From the NCBI GenBank assembly GCA_946965045.2, contig OX337233.1, positions 1,116,001-1,180,000 of the forward strand: a DNA stretch of 64,000 nt, in the 5' to 3' direction. The stretch's first letter is position 1, and each line of letters starts with the position of its first letter. The DNA comes from Epithemia pelagica (Eukaryota; Bacillariophyta; Bacillariophyceae; Surirellales; Surirellaceae). Positions 1-12,895 of this stretch are shown here, one piece after another. The notes beneath the pieces were generated by a model. That model was not told the DNA's origin. It saw nothing but the letters and a program-made list of their open reading frames with translations, and searched no databases. Both the position numbers and the translations under genes were made by a program.

Positions 1-1227
1 CAACAAATCTTCAAACCGAATTGCAATGTAGGGTTTGCCTTCCAAATCCTCTTTTGAATACTCGTCTGTCATTGTATGGTTCACGCTATTTTGGGAGGTT
101 CCAGGTCTTTGCAATGACTCGGGAAGCAAGTATTCCAAGTACCATTGATTCCACATGTGGGCCAGAGTGGGATAGGTCATTCTTGTTTTGGGCGTGGAGG
201 CTTTGATGACATGGTCAATGGTTTGGTTGGGTCGATGACTGGGTTCCAAAACGGAAAGGAACACGCGTAGTTGATTAGCGTCAATCATGTTGGGACAATT
301 GTTGTATCCAGCCCGAACTCCATGACGGGACGCGGCCGACACTCGTACCGTACGAGTGGTCTGGAAGGAAACAGTCTCGTTTCGGGAAAAGTAGACCTCA
401 CTTTTCACACGGTTCCAGACGACATCGTAGGGACTGGAACAAACGGATTGCATCCATCGATACGGGTCCCGAACAATCACGACCCGAAGAAACTCGGGCT
501 CGGCGGAAGGGTTCGAGGATTGTGGAGAGGGTGGCCGTTTTTGGTATCGACCCGCATGCTTGTTGTCGAAAAAGTTGAGTACGGTGGCTTTCAGGTCTTC
601 ATTCCAGGCATAGGGCCAGGTTGCTCGCATTTCCTCCGAGGCATTGTGATAAAACCAGTTATCCTTCAATTGCGCCAAATTCAAACGCAAGAGCTTGACC
701 AAGGCATTGGTGCCCGTGTTGTAAAGACCCGAAATCACGGGAAGGAGCACGGATGAGTTCTTGGTTGAATCGTTTCTCAATGAATCCACGGAGCGCCGTA
801 TCGGACATTGCCGAATGATGCGTGGTTCCGCACCGTACAATTGCACCATTTCCGACCAAAACGGAAGTACGGGATACGTTCGTCTGGCACGGCTCGTATC
901 ATTGGTATCCTTCTTGCGGTGATGATTCTCCAGGCAGAACTGTTCGGCATTGGGAACTCCGGCGTCGACCAGAATACGCCAAAATTGTTGACGACCTTCA
1001 CATTCCGGCGGATAGACTGGTTCTTGAAACGTGGGGGCATGGCTGACGACTTGAGGTGTTGTTGTCGCCTCGACAGGTCTTGTGGTGATCCACCACGTCC
1101 TAGTGAACTGGAAATTGCGACACAGATTCAAGAGACAAAAGAAACTGATGGCAACAATCGACGATAGATTACGACCTCGCAGACAAGCTGCTTTATTTGT
1201 GCCTGGTGGAGGAGAATTGTTTTTCAT
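1..1227 (-). CDS. Sulfotransferase-like type II membrane protein, 3' end outside window
   Basis: An open frame of 409 codons runs on the minus strand from ATG at 1227 to the window edge without a stop, so the C-terminus is missing. The N-terminus is short and basic, followed by a hydrophobic stretch at about residues 22-36 (SSIVAISFFCLLNLC), which fits a Golgi-type signal anchor. At residues 165-180 the segment VISGLYNTGTNALVKLL resembles the 5'-phosphosulfate-binding loop of PAPS-dependent sulfotransferases. At residues 249-258 VVIVRDPYRW resembles their 3'-phosphate-binding motif. The order and spacing of these two motifs suit a carbohydrate sulfotransferase acting in the Golgi lumen, with several N-glycosylation sequons between them. 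Family membership is inferred from the two motifs only; the acceptor substrate is unknown. An alternative is a P-loop protein of unknown role. Confidence 0.7.
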   Translation of the reverse strand, partial: MKNNSPPPGTNKAACLRGRNLSSIVAISFFCLLNLCRNFQFTRTWWITTRPVEATTTPQVVSHAPTFQEPVYPPECEGRQQFWRILVDAGVPNAEQFCLENHHRKKDTNDTSRARRTYPVLPFWSEMVQLYGAEPRIIRQCPIRRSVDSLRNDSTKNSSVLLPVISGLYNTGTNALVKLLRLNLAQLKDNWFYHNASEEMRATWPYAWNEDLKATVLNFFDNKHAGRYQKRPPSPQSSNPSAEPEFLRVVIVRDPYRWMQSVCSSPYDVVWNRVKSEVYFSRNETVSFQTTRTVRVSAASRHGVRAGYNNCPNMIDANQLRVFLSVLEPSHRPNQTIDHVIKASTPKTRMTYPTLAHMWNQWYLEYLLPESLQRPGTSQNSVNHTMTDEYSKEDLEGKPYIAIRFEDLL

Positions 1228-1719
1228 GCTTCACTACCAAGGTACTTGTTTTGCCTTGTCGACTCCCTCTTGGCTGTTGAGTGCCTGGTCGTTCTGATGT
1301 TGTGGGGGAAGACGCAAAGAATGGCCGTCAAGAGATCGGTCGGCGTGGTTGTCACATTCCCGTCTCGCTCGCTATCACTACTCATCTGTTACAATCCATT
1401 ATAACTACGAGAAATTTAGATTGATTTATATGTGATGACGCTCAGGTGTTTTCGTTTGTGCCTTGCTACCAGCATCCAAATCCATACTTCTACCGCTAGC
1501 ACTCCTCGTGGGCACAAGGGAAGATAAGATAACGATCTCTACAATTAGATCCTCCTAGAGTCCTGTCGGCTTACTCTCCCAGGCCCAGGACGAGCTATCG
1601 GTGTACTGAGATGACATCCATATCAGAACGATATCTGATATCTCCACTTATTCTTCCTACACGTCTCCTTGAGGACAAGCTGTACCACTAAGTTGCAAGC
1701 ATGGCTACCAAGAAGTGCA
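1228..1719. other. Intergenic, between two minus-strand genes
   Basis: This 492-bp stretch must hold the 3' untranslated end of the large gene to the right and the promoter of the sulfotransferase-like gene to the left. Only short unsupported frames occur. No repeat or RNA gene was recognised. Confidence 0.5.
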
Positions 1720-4700
1720 TCACGTAGACGAGGAGTGAAATTCTGACGAGACTTCCTGAATCGCGATGGACAGCTTCTCGTTCCCAAGTCTCTCGGATGC
1801 TTCCTTCGCTCTCAGGAGCAAGGAACAAACATCTTGGTGTTCTCTTCCATTGCTTTGTAAGATTCGAGTCACCCGCGAGATTCTCTTCACTGTTTGGACA
1901 AGACAATGCCATTGATCCTCATTGGCCTCATTCCACCCAACATCTTGAACTTCATACGACAATGCATCTACCAGACCTTTGATGCCAATCTCAATGATTT
2001 CTTCAAACCCACCAAAACCGGAATTCGTCCTCTGTTGGCGGTGAACCACAAGTGCTTCTAGCGACAACAGTATAGAACGAGGAAGTGCGTGTCGTCCCAT
2101 GTCGCCAAGAAGCGTTCTCAAATATTCAGTATCGGGATCGTTGCTTCTCAACCCCATTTCAAACAGCAGAAGAAGAAGCCTTCCTCTTGACCCTTTTAAA
2201 TCTCGACTGCCGTGATTACGCCAAAGAGCACGCGAATACGAAGAGAAGTCCATGGAGCTCAAACGGGAAAGATCCGAATGTGGAAGCGGTAGACCCATTT
2301 CTTCAATTTCACTGGCGACGAAGGTACCGAAGGAACAGTCCTTCAGAGAGCCTGCTGGGCCTCCTCGTGCCTCCGGGAACATCTTTTCTTCGTCAACAAC
2401 GGTTTGAAGAATCTTTTGAGGGAACAGGAAAGCCGCGGCTCTGAGTGCGCGATGTCTCATGGAGTATGTTACTGTAAATTGTTTCGAAGATCCCGCAGAG
2501 CCCTTAATATCCACAGCAAAGGAGGAGTTGCTCGACAGCACTGTTGTTTTGACATCCACGTCAGAAAAAACGATGCGAAGAAGGTCACGGGCACTATCCA
2601 TCATCAACCCATTCCTCTTGGAATCAAGCTCCTTGCGGAGCTTCGACTGCAAATTCCCTCGTTTTCTTTCCGTGTTGGGGTCCTTTTTCGTCTCCTTCGA
2701 AGGAGTAAATTGGTCTGCTTCATCGAGGAACTCCTCAGACTCTCCAGCTCTCGTATAAAGGTCAGCGAAAGCAAGGAGAAATACAACACGTAGCGACACA
2801 ATATGGCATTCTTGATCACATATTTCTCGCCGGGAACACGGTCTAGAACTGAAAGGCTCCTCATCTGAAGTTTTTTGCGTCCGCTCATTACGTGAACGAC
2901 CTAGCTCTTCGCCACTCTCCCACTCCCCAACTCGTTGTACGGTTGTGAGATCCATCACAAAATTTATGGTATCATCTTCACCAGCAAAATTCTCAAATGA
3001 CTCATCACAATCCTTGCCTGATCCGGCGCTAGGACGAAGAATCTCTTCCTCATCTTGTACTTCACGGCCATAAAACAGCAATTGACGAGCAAGCCGTTTC
3101 GATGTCGATTCGGGATGGATATGTGAGTGTTGTTGCTCCAAGAACTTTGTCGCATGAACAATGAGGGTGACTATTGCTCGGAACCTTGTAGATGAAAGGG
3201 CAACGTTCGTATCGAGGGACGCAGAAGCTGTGTAGTGTGACCCTTTAACAAGCAAGATTTCAACCATTTGTTCTGGAGATGGCTCATGACCATCAAGAAA
3301 TGCCCCCGACAGATCTCCCAGAATCATATCCACGACGCTTGATGTTCCGTTATGGCAGTTCGTGCCATTAGGGTCCAGAATAGCTTTGATAGCTAGACTG
3401 TCAGAAAGGGCAGTTCTGGTCTTTGATAGGCGTTTGATGTGTGTGTACATGTCGTCACCTGCAAGTGAAGAATGACTAGCTTCTAAATCATGCGACGCGT
3501 TGGTGGCGGCATCGAGTGCGACTTGTATGCATAAAAGGCGATTTTCTTCGTGAATATTGTATTGGTCTGCGCACCACTCAGCCAGTAACATTTTGTCTTG
3601 ATGTGATCGTAGCTTATCGATCACTGGACTCACGTCGTTGTTGAAAGACGGCAAGGTCATTTTCTTTTCCGATCGTATTCGAAATCGTGCCATCAGGAAT
3701 CGCGTATGAATGTATCCTTGGGGAATCCCAAGAGATAAGCTCAATGGGGTAAGCGGGACCGCTGCCGACAATTCCATGGCAATGTTCATCGTTTCCTGCA
3801 ATGGGGCCAAAGGGTCGAAAACCAGAGATCCGGAGTCACCTTTCTTCTTCTGTCCAAGCACATTCAGGCATCCAGGCTCTTCGCTACGGTCATTTTTGAG
3901 GAAATCCTTGAGACTGATGAAGAAACCGGAGAAGTTCGGGCGACTCAGTCTGTCACTGAAGTGAGCCCCAAGAATGGCGAGAGCGTCTCGTTTACGGTCC
4001 ACGAATTCTAACTCAAGTTCTAGCTGGTCTTTGTCAACAGTAGCGTCGTCAGTGTCATGGTCCAAGAGAAGCAGGAGGCTGTCATTATACAACGAAAGCA
4101 CCAGAGAAAATCGTTCGTAGTCCGCCCCATACGCTGTAGTTGATTCCAGCTTCATCAAACAATCTCTCAGGATAGCAACTCGTTTTGAGCATGACCGCAC
4201 TTTGCGGATGGAATCTCGTACTGCTCGCGTTACGAACTTCATGTAGCGCCTTGCATCATGTTCATCCCCTGTACCCGTGTCATCATCAAATTGTTCAGTG
4301 GGAGGAGTGATGAGAAAAATAATCATAAGGAGGTCGACCATATCTGAAGAATCGGCAAAAATTGATGCAAAGCGCTTCCCCAACGCCATGGCGTGTCCAA
4401 CGCCTTCCTTTTTGGCGCCCGCAGTAATTAGAGGAGAAAGTATATCATTCGCGGAATGAGCAATGCTAGTTCTTTTCTCTGATGACTGGCTCCCCGTGAA
4501 CCATTTTTGATCAAAATGCACGGCGAGCGAGGACAATCTCTTCCACCATAATGCATTGGTGCCAAGTTCTTGGCATTGTTGGAGGAAGAGAGTTTGATTA
4601 TTCCAACCAACCTTGTAAAACATGTTGCCCTCGATCGGCTCTGCTTGTGAACATGCCTGTTTGCCTAAATTGGCAAGGACGAGAAGGCGATCATACGAGT

Positions 4701-7700
4701 TTGTCTTGAGCGCCATTGGAATTGCCGATTTGTACAGTTTGAAGGCAACTCGTTTTGGCATTGTTAGAAGAAATGCGGCCGCCAACTGCGAATCGATTAC
4801 TCCAGATGTCATACCACCTTTGCTTCCACCAAGGCACCGTTCCGCCAAACGGGCAATAGTTTTGTCCAAAATCTGCATCAGTCCTTCATCACACCTGTAC
4901 CAACCACGTCGTTGTTTGAACGATGCATCTTGTGACAAGGTCGTCACAAGTATTCTAAGTGCGAGACTATGAGTGCCCTGAATGTTGGCAAGATCCAACA
5001 ACTCCAGTGTTCCACTGCGTCCACGATTGCTGCACTGCAATTCTCTGAATGACCAAGACGTTAACATATACATATCATTTGGAGGCAACATCAATCCATC
5101 TCCGATATACCATGAAGAATTGAGTACAGGTTGTTCCACGAAGCGTCGATGGAATTCCTCGGGCTTAATGGTATTACTGACATCGGCAGCTTCATTCCAC
5201 GACTTCTGAAGTTGTATTACCCGTAGCTGATCGACTGTATCTGCAAGTCCCATGTCAGTTCTGGTGAAAACCAGTTCGTTCGTCTCAATCAAGCTACTGA
5301 GCCAGGCTATTCGAGGTAGGGATCGACGAGCAACCACCCAGATACTTCTGTTCCGAAGCAATGAAGCTCCAACAACAAAATCCCGACAAATATCAGAAGT
5401 AAGAACGTCGTCACGGGGTTTGTTGCCTTCCAAGAAGTCATCTTTGTCGCTGAAAACAAGTTGGCACAGAAATCGACCAACAGACAACGACGCCAGAGCA
5501 GTCATGTCATTAGTTTCACCTCCATCAATGATCCCAAGGAAGCGAAGAAATTCATCAGATCTGAAGTCCCGAGTCCCCGATTCAATCCTGAAACAACATG
5601 CAATGGCAGCACCAATGGCCCAAAGACTCTGAGCCTGCGATTTGGAAGTGTTCATCGCCAGTAAGGAACAAGCTTTTTGAGCTTTTTTGGAACTCATTTT
5701 GCAAAACCCACGTTGATTGCTTCCAAACGCTCGCGCTGCAGGTTCGAATACTGTAGCAGCCCTCTGGATCATGTTCGGAGCGAGGAAAACGTCGACAGGA
5801 GAAACAACAAGCCCAAATTTACTCTGGAGCTCAACAATGGTCTCAAAGAGCTCCCTATCATACAAATCTTCCGTTTCTGTTGATTTGTTCCGTTTTTGAT
5901 GAAATTCGGTGTACTCCGATGACAAGTCACGAACGGAGCGACAATAATACGGCAAAGAAATACGGCGGTCAATGGATGCGTCATTGGACTCAGCATGGTC
6001 TTCTCGAAGTCTTTCCAATGACCACTGCAGAACCCTCTCAAGAACCGCCTTGCCAACGATATGGTCTCTGTCTAACACATAGCGATAGAGCGAAAGTAGC
6101 TTGCTGTTGCAGGAATCGATTTCATTTTTCCCGAATGATATAGCGTTGGTGACAAGCGTTGAAAAGGCGTTGATAGTCGACAAATGAGTGAACGAATTGC
6201 ATAGTGCGAAGATGTCGTCCGCAATTGCATCTGGTTCCCATTGTACACGCTTAGTCATAAATGCCAACAAACGTGTGGCATGCCTAGGGTTCTCGACTCG
6301 AAACAATTCACTGGCACCATGGCCACAGTAGTTGAGAATGATTCGGTGAATCGTCAATAGTCGCGACACCTCTTGAACATCCGCAGTGAGTCCAGTGTCA
6401 CTCGATGCCCATGACAAGGCCTCCTGCGACAGTTCCGTTAGCCATCGAGGGAAGGTGCCGCAAAACAGGGCGGCACGCATCACAGTGAGCGTGCAACGAC
6501 ATTTTGCTACGTCCGACTCACAGCACCGCGCCAAGAAAGAGGAATTCTGAATCATTCCATCGGAGAGATCCTTTCGTTTGCAGCTTTCGCTAACCAATTC
6601 AATTAATGTACCGTCAAAATCAACCCCATGAGATCCACAAAATGGAAGGACCTCAAGCTTCAAGAATCGATCCAAAGCGTTTGAGTCTTCTGTTCCTTGT
6701 TCCATGTGATTTTGTACGACTTGCTTGACGCAATTTCGGAAACCACCATGGTCCTTAAAATTGCGTAGTGAGCATTTTAATCTAGGTAGCCCCAGTGTCC
6801 TTGCAGCGCGTAGACAATGAGCTTCCTTGAGTTTGTCTTCGACGCACTGTTCATTGTCTTCATCCAAAGAGAAATCAGCTGATTGTACGACAGCACGTAT
6901 ACGATTCGCTAGTCTTCTTCTCTCTCCATTCAAGGCCATAGCTCCGGATTGAATGTGACCTAGTTGAAGAACAGAAGGAATGGGGAGCTCTGAAGTCGGC
7001 ATGGCAGATGAGCCAGACGATATGCCGTGACGACTACTACTGCCAACTTTTGCAGCCGATCTCCGCTCGGTGCTTAAACTAGTGTGGGTCCCTGATCCTG
7101 ATCGGGAAGAAAGGATCGAAGGGGATCGTTTGGCAATACCTTGCTGTCCTTGCACCTCAACAAAGGGTGACCTTTCAGAAAAGGAGGAATGTACACGAAG
7201 TTGCAACTCCTTAACTCCAACGTCCATGGCCTGCCAAAGATGAAACCATAGCCGTGTGAGGAACAAAAATGTGTTGTTTTACCAGGAATTTAAAGCGACT
7301 TGTTCACTTACCCGCAAGAGATCAATCGCAGCGTCCAACTTTCCTATATCATCAAGACCATTGGCCGTGTTGCAACACCACGCTCGAAGCAAGCCAAGAA
7401 GTGGATGATTAATCGCAAGAGCAGGGAGAATGATACGGAGAAGAAGTTGAGTATACGTTGACGGATCTCGCAGCCCCTCGTATAGTTGTCCATCACCAGA
7501 CGATGATGGGCCACAATGTTCACAGAATGCCAACAAGAGAGCATCGACATTCAAAATGGGCTTGGATGAAACTTCTTGTCCTTTTAAACTTGTTGCTGCA
7601 CCCAGGGTCATCCACATGTTTACCACGGTATCGTAGTATTCTTCTTGAACCAAAAGGGAAACCAATGCATCGACGGAAGTGACTTGATCCAGTCGTAGAC

Positions 7701-10020
7701 TTTGATGCCGTTTGCAAAACTCCTCCACCAGTTGAAGCGCCATGAGCCTATCCTGTACCTTTTGTTGCATTGGACTCAGTACCTGCTCCAAAGCTTTGTC
7801 GCTCGGGGTGGAAATCTTTTTCAAATGAAAGTCAATGTACGACCACAGCCGGCGAAGGTCCTTGATGGTGCTGAATGCAGAGGATTTCCAAAGAAACTCG
7901 CATGCCTGAAGAAAGCGTTTGGAATCTCTGCTGAGAGCATCAATGCAATCCTTTATCTCTGGTAATATGATAGATGCAGATGAGTAGTTGGAGCTTGAAC
8001 CATCTTTCATCAATGGTATTGAGTTGATGAGGGATTCGAAACGAAAAGACGGAATTTCGAGGGCGTGAAAACCGGAATATGGAATCTCCAATGACGTACA
8101 ACTCGGTGCGGACGCCGAGACAATCGTTTCCTGCGCTTTGTCATATGATTGTTGCGCCAAAAGATGACGAACCTGGGCAATCGTGCAAGCTGCTTCCGGG
8201 TTTGGAACAAAATCCCACAGTTTGACGTCTGACTCGACCAATCCTTTTGTCTTTGGTGCGAATGTCCAACCAGCTCGCACTGCAAATGAATGGTGGGCGA
8301 CCGAAGTCAATACAACGCTGCCGAGTCGAGAGGGTGCTTCTGTCATGGGAATCTCAAACAATACCCGAGGCGAAGTGTTTATTTCTGGCGACAAAAGAGC
8401 TTGAAGAACTACAATCTTGCATGTTGGAGTGCTCCGGCTAGGAGTATTCTTGAAGCTTTCGACGGCACATGCGACACACGATGCGTCATTGGTGGAAGAA
8501 CTGTCATGAATCGAAGTCAACGCCACTACTCTTGTCTGACTTTTCCCCGATACATGTTTGGTTTGATGTAATTGCGCTGTCGCATCATCAGATTTCTTGG
8601 AAGCAGCAAAATGATACACGTTGATTGGCTTGCATTGTACCGGATCGACCCACACAACGGCGGGTGAATCTTGAATTCCCGCGGCACTGAATACAATAAG
8701 GGGGTCATGGGTGAGGCTTCGGCCACCTGTCGTTAAATGGAGGCCCGACGAAAACTTTGTCTTGTCTGGGAAAAACGAAGATGCCTTTGATACAAGGCTC
8801 TCTAGACGGACAATAGAATTTGATTCCGCAGAGTAGTCATAAAAGAGTAAATGAAGTTCTTCTTCATTGTTTTCTTTTTCTTTGTCAGCTGGTTCCAAAT
8901 CGTTGTTCATTTCTTCCACGACGACTAGGAATCTGATTCGCCTTTCTCCATTTTCATTGTTCGTCTGGTCATTGACAACAAACGGAATCGTCTGTCGAAC
9001 GATGCCACAACTGGCCAGCGAGTCTGTTGGAATGCGTTGAATCTTGAGCTTTGAGGCTGCTTGAGCCATGACACTTTCATCTACGGCATTCAAGTCCATG
9101 CCATGAATGTTAGAAACCAAGATCCACGAGGGAGCTGAAGAGAGAGCCCATTCTGTAGATGGAATCGTTTCAACCAAGAGATCATCAACGCCACCACTGT
9201 CGTCCTTGTCACTGGACTCGGATGATGGGAGCGAAGAGGCAACAAAGGAAAGTCGAATGGTAACCTTGGGAAAGCTGCTTCCATCGGCTTCTTCTACTTG
9301 GCTAGTCGTTGAAGGGGCAGGAACCACTTGTCTTGTTGCCAAGACTCGGCCATCTCGTCCACGTAAAATCGAAACGGTCCCGGCTTGTTCGGACGCAACC
9401 ACCAAAATCGTTCCAGAGGAATTGGATATCAACTGTGAGATTTGCCGTCCGTTTTGTTCAAAGTCTTGATTCCTCCATGTCCACCACACGTGGGGTGCAA
9501 CCTCGGAGTCGTTGGTGGTGCCGTGGTTGGACTTTCTTGACGCACTGGAATTGAACAAGGCATCACTTTCCTCACAATCATTTTTGTCGTCTTCTCCATG
9601 GCCTTCTTCAGGAATGTGAAAAAGCTGCTGTTTGTGATTTTCTTTGTCGCTTGTATCATCTTCTAGTAAACGAGAGGAGTCACAGTCGAGGTGTTGGTCG
9701 ACGAAAGAATCGTTGCGTGCAACGGAACTGGAGAAAGGAGCTGAGTGATGATGATGATGATTGTCCTGAGATTTATGGCGGTATTGACCCTCTTTTCCTG
9801 TTCCATACAAAATGTTGTCATAAGCCACCGCAAAGGGAGTTACAAGCAAGGAAGGAAACGCTGCGTGGGGCGTCTCGTTCTTGTTACTGTCTTTGTCAAG
9901 TCGAGGAGGCTGTGCTGCTTCCCTTTCCGGAAAACATAGTGGATGCAAGACCGACTGTTCCCCCTGGTCGCCACATTCGTTTGTTAGGGTGCGACCCAGG
10001 ATAGAGGAGGAAGGCATCAT
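1720..10020 (-). CDS. Giant Rod/KNTC1- or NBAS-Sec39-like scaffold protein (two exons, about 2,739 aa)
   Basis: Exon 1 (10020 to 7312, 903 codons) and exon 2 (7230 to 1720, stop TGA) join in phase 0 across an 81-nt intron, giving one protein of about 2,739 residues. The start is the first of two adjacent ATGs. Residues 1-170 are low-complexity, with a His run and acidic patches. Residues of about 175-620 have repeated short hydrophobic strands with WW/W-x-W motifs, suggesting a beta-propeller. From about residue 630 the protein is alpha-helical, solenoid-like and rich in Leu. In exon 2 the segment around LLTMPKRVAFKLYK followed by NALWWKRLSSLAVHFDQ resembles, from memory, the C-terminal Rod region of KNTC1, a subunit of the kinetochore RZZ complex. 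NBAS, a Sec39-domain ER tether subunit, has the same propeller-plus-solenoid plan and is the main alternative. Gene structure is firm; the family name is tentative. Confidence 0.7.
7231..7311 (-). other. Spliceosomal intron of the giant gene
   Basis: On the minus strand the sequence starts GTAAGT and ends TTTGGCAG. Length is 81 nt. It contains an in-frame TAA in the exon 1 frame, and removing it joins codon CGG to GCC in phase 0. This explains why the two long frames are separate in the genomic sequence. Confidence 0.88.
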
Positions 10021-12391
10021 GGTAGGGTTGCCTCCCGTTGCATCGATTCAATGCGTGACAACAAAACAGAGAGAGCACAACATTCAAAATGTGCGCGCAC
10101 GCCACCTTGTCAACACGCCGGCACGAAATCCGCGCGCAAAAAGAAAGAATCAAGGGACTCGCAAGGTAACCAGGACCCAACTACGCAACTTCTAAGCGAT
10201 AATTACATGATAGTCTAAAGTGGCCTCTAGGAGTAGCCCTCGACACCTCGACACTCGACAACCCAAAGAAATAGGGTACCTATTCCCCGCAAAAAGTTCA
10301 TGCAGGACGACAAGGAGGAAAAGGTAGAGACAAAAGGAGGCCACGATAATGACTTTTGTTGTTGTTGATCCCAACGTGGTATGATTGCACCCTGGGCCCT
10401 GGGTCTTCCACATCTGTGCTTTGTGTACTTCTATTTTCGTCATCATTCATCATGTAAATGTGCCGTTTTCTATCATCCCACTTGGAGTGTGAAAGGTAAC
10501 TTTATTTGGGCCGTCTTTCTCATTCCTTCTCCTATCGTGCACTACAACAAACTCAGTTCACTGAGAAGTAGCTGAGCCACGAATGTTATTAGACAGCGTC
10601 TCATAGTTAGTGTCTCTCGATTTAACCGGTGATAACCCCAAACATGCGAAATTGGAGGACGACAGTCGTCACAATCAAAGTGATGCATCCAACATCCAAC
10701 ACCAACCGAAGAAACGCCTCCATCATGGAGTTGTCTTGGCTCTTGCTTTATTTTTTTCGGGTCTTGGAGTCTTTCCCAACAAGTTGCAGAAAACAGTGAC
10801 TCCCCCAAGTTGGGGGAAGGCATAAGTTTTGCCATGGAGGGATCTCCGCTTACAGTTTGGTTGGGTTTGGCCCTCCGCTATCTGCGACCGGAATGGCCGC
10901 AGGACCACAGATCCTTCCGCTGTGTATTGACCATGATGGAAGGTCTTGTCTTTGACACAGAAAGTGGATGCCTCTCGATCGTCTACGAAGATGGAGGTGT
11001 GCTTTGGTGTAATTCTCTCTTTCAGGAAAGAACGGAATGTCAATGAATACTTCAAGACGAGTGGTTTCCATCCTGACTAAAGGTTCTGCATGAGGTGGAC
11101 CAAATGAATGGCCGACGTCGTTTTGGATTTACAACGAGGAAGAAACAGGGATGGATCTCACTTTGTTGGCTTCCTTCTGCAACCATCGTTGCGCTTCCAA
11201 AGCAAAAAGATTTCCCGTCACTGCCAAAAAGCGTTTCATCTGTATGCCGTAGAAGAATAGTTTCCCATGGATGAAAGAAGTACGACTGTGGGCCACTCAG
11301 CACGATTGTCATAAGATTACGACACATCTTCTCGCCGCTCGCGTGGTGAATCTCACCAATAGCTTCTCACCAGAAACATCTCCGACACCTCATGGCCAAA
11401 ACGCGGTCTGCACTACTGTTTGATTGAAGCATTTGCGGCGAGACTACGAAGACGCTGAGACACGGATTGCTTCCACAAGCAAAACGGAGTGCGCCAAACA
11501 GCTTGAGAACTTAGACAAGTGCCAGATCAAACCATCTCTGATGACAAACCAAGACCCGTACGATGTTACATGTCGGATTCGAGGATTTGAAGAAGGCATG
11601 CACACTGGTGTTGCAGTCATTGGACATGGTCACCGAGACAGGAGATAACAGGGCCATGTTGTTGTGAAAAGAATGCTTTGGCAACTCGAAGTGGTGACAA
11701 TCTAAAGGAAACTCAGCATCACACACTCTCATGAAAGCGGAGCAAGAGGCCAGAGGATTCTCACTGGGAGAGCATGCAAGAAGGCATTGGTCCTAGGAAA
11801 GGAAAAATCTCATCACGCAAGGTAACAGACATTCTTGAACGACCAAGCTTAAGTGAGCCAGTTTATCCACAGTGAGACACAGATATTGGCTTACAAAGAA
11901 TCATGTTTTTTCAGCAAAGCAAACCGGGTACAAAGAAACAGAAGCGCGTTGGTCCAAAAAGAACAAAATCATAAATCATCACTTCTGTGGCGGGAACATG
12001 GCAGGTGTCTTGTGTCTTCCATCTTGTTTCTCCATCTCTGCACATGTGGTACGAGCACATCAAAAGCCTCTCCCAGAAAATACAAAGTCCAAATCGCTCT
12101 CCGTTGCTTTTTTTGTTTTGTGTGCCCTCGAACTCCCAAGACTGTGCACAAGATCCCCAAGTCAGTCAGATGCGCCAAGACCATAGCTGTTTCGATGTTC
12201 GCGCTCGGGAGTCGTGAGGTTGCTGTTGGGCTTGGACGGAGAGGGCAAAAAGTTCGTTGGGTCGTCGTGCGTACTGGATCACGATTCGCACACGACCATG
12301 TGGGCAATAATCATGAACGTGTTGTGATATTTTCCGGCACGCGTGCATGGTAATCGAAACGTCTTGGGAAACTCCTCACATTTTAAGTTCG
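10021..12391. other. Long intergenic region without a supported gene
   Basis: About 2.4 kb upstream of the giant gene. Several frames of 60-166 codons occur on both strands, for example 10610-10825 and 10810-11046 on plus. None has a recognisable domain or a consistent neighbouring frame. The part next to 10020 should contain the giant gene's promoter. Decayed coding sequence cannot be excluded around 10600-11050. Confidence 0.4.
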
Positions 12392-12589
12392 TTACTACAA
12401 TCCTCATCTTCACCCAACAACGCCTAACTAACATTCCTACCTGGTTAGTCCTCGCCTTGTTCCCAAGGCCGGGCGCGTCGGTCGACTCTAACCGCGCCGG
12501 GCGACCCTCCTCTAAAGGACTGAAACACCGTGAAGTAGTCTTACTACAATCCTCATCTTCACCCAACAACGCCTAACTAACATTCCTAC
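12392..12589. repeat. 49-bp direct repeat pair around a GC-rich dispersed motif
   Basis: A 49-bp sequence beginning TTACTACAATCC occurs at 12392-12440 and again, identical, at 12541-12589. The 100 bp between them contains at 12454-12490 a GC-rich 37-bp sequence that recurs exactly at 22332-22368. That sequence starts with a hairpin-forming GCCTT/AAGGC. The arrangement looks like a local duplication flanking or carrying a small dispersed repeat. Confidence 0.75.
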
Positions 12590-12895
12590 AAGCTGAGTTC
12601 AGGGAGTATGTTCCTGACGTAGACCCCTCGTAGATTTAGTACCATAGAGTATAATCCTTAATAGCGTTCGGCCTTACTAGTGAATGAAAGTGTCCGACTC
12701 GAGACTTCCCAGAGTCTTAGGATATATTTTTATGTGTTTTAGTGTGTTGCGTGACAGCTTCCGAACGCTGGAATTCCGTCCAAAATGATGAAAAAACGGT
12801 TGTTGTCTAACGACCATGGTGGAGGGCCTCCCAGACCCGTTGAACTGTTGCCGAGCTGCATCCGGATGCTTTAGGGTTTACTTGAACCACCCCCA

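Noticed and set aside
12441-12540. tRNA-like gene or tRNA-derived SINE in the GC-rich repeat
   Set aside because: No cloverleaf could be drawn on either strand and no convincing B box is present.
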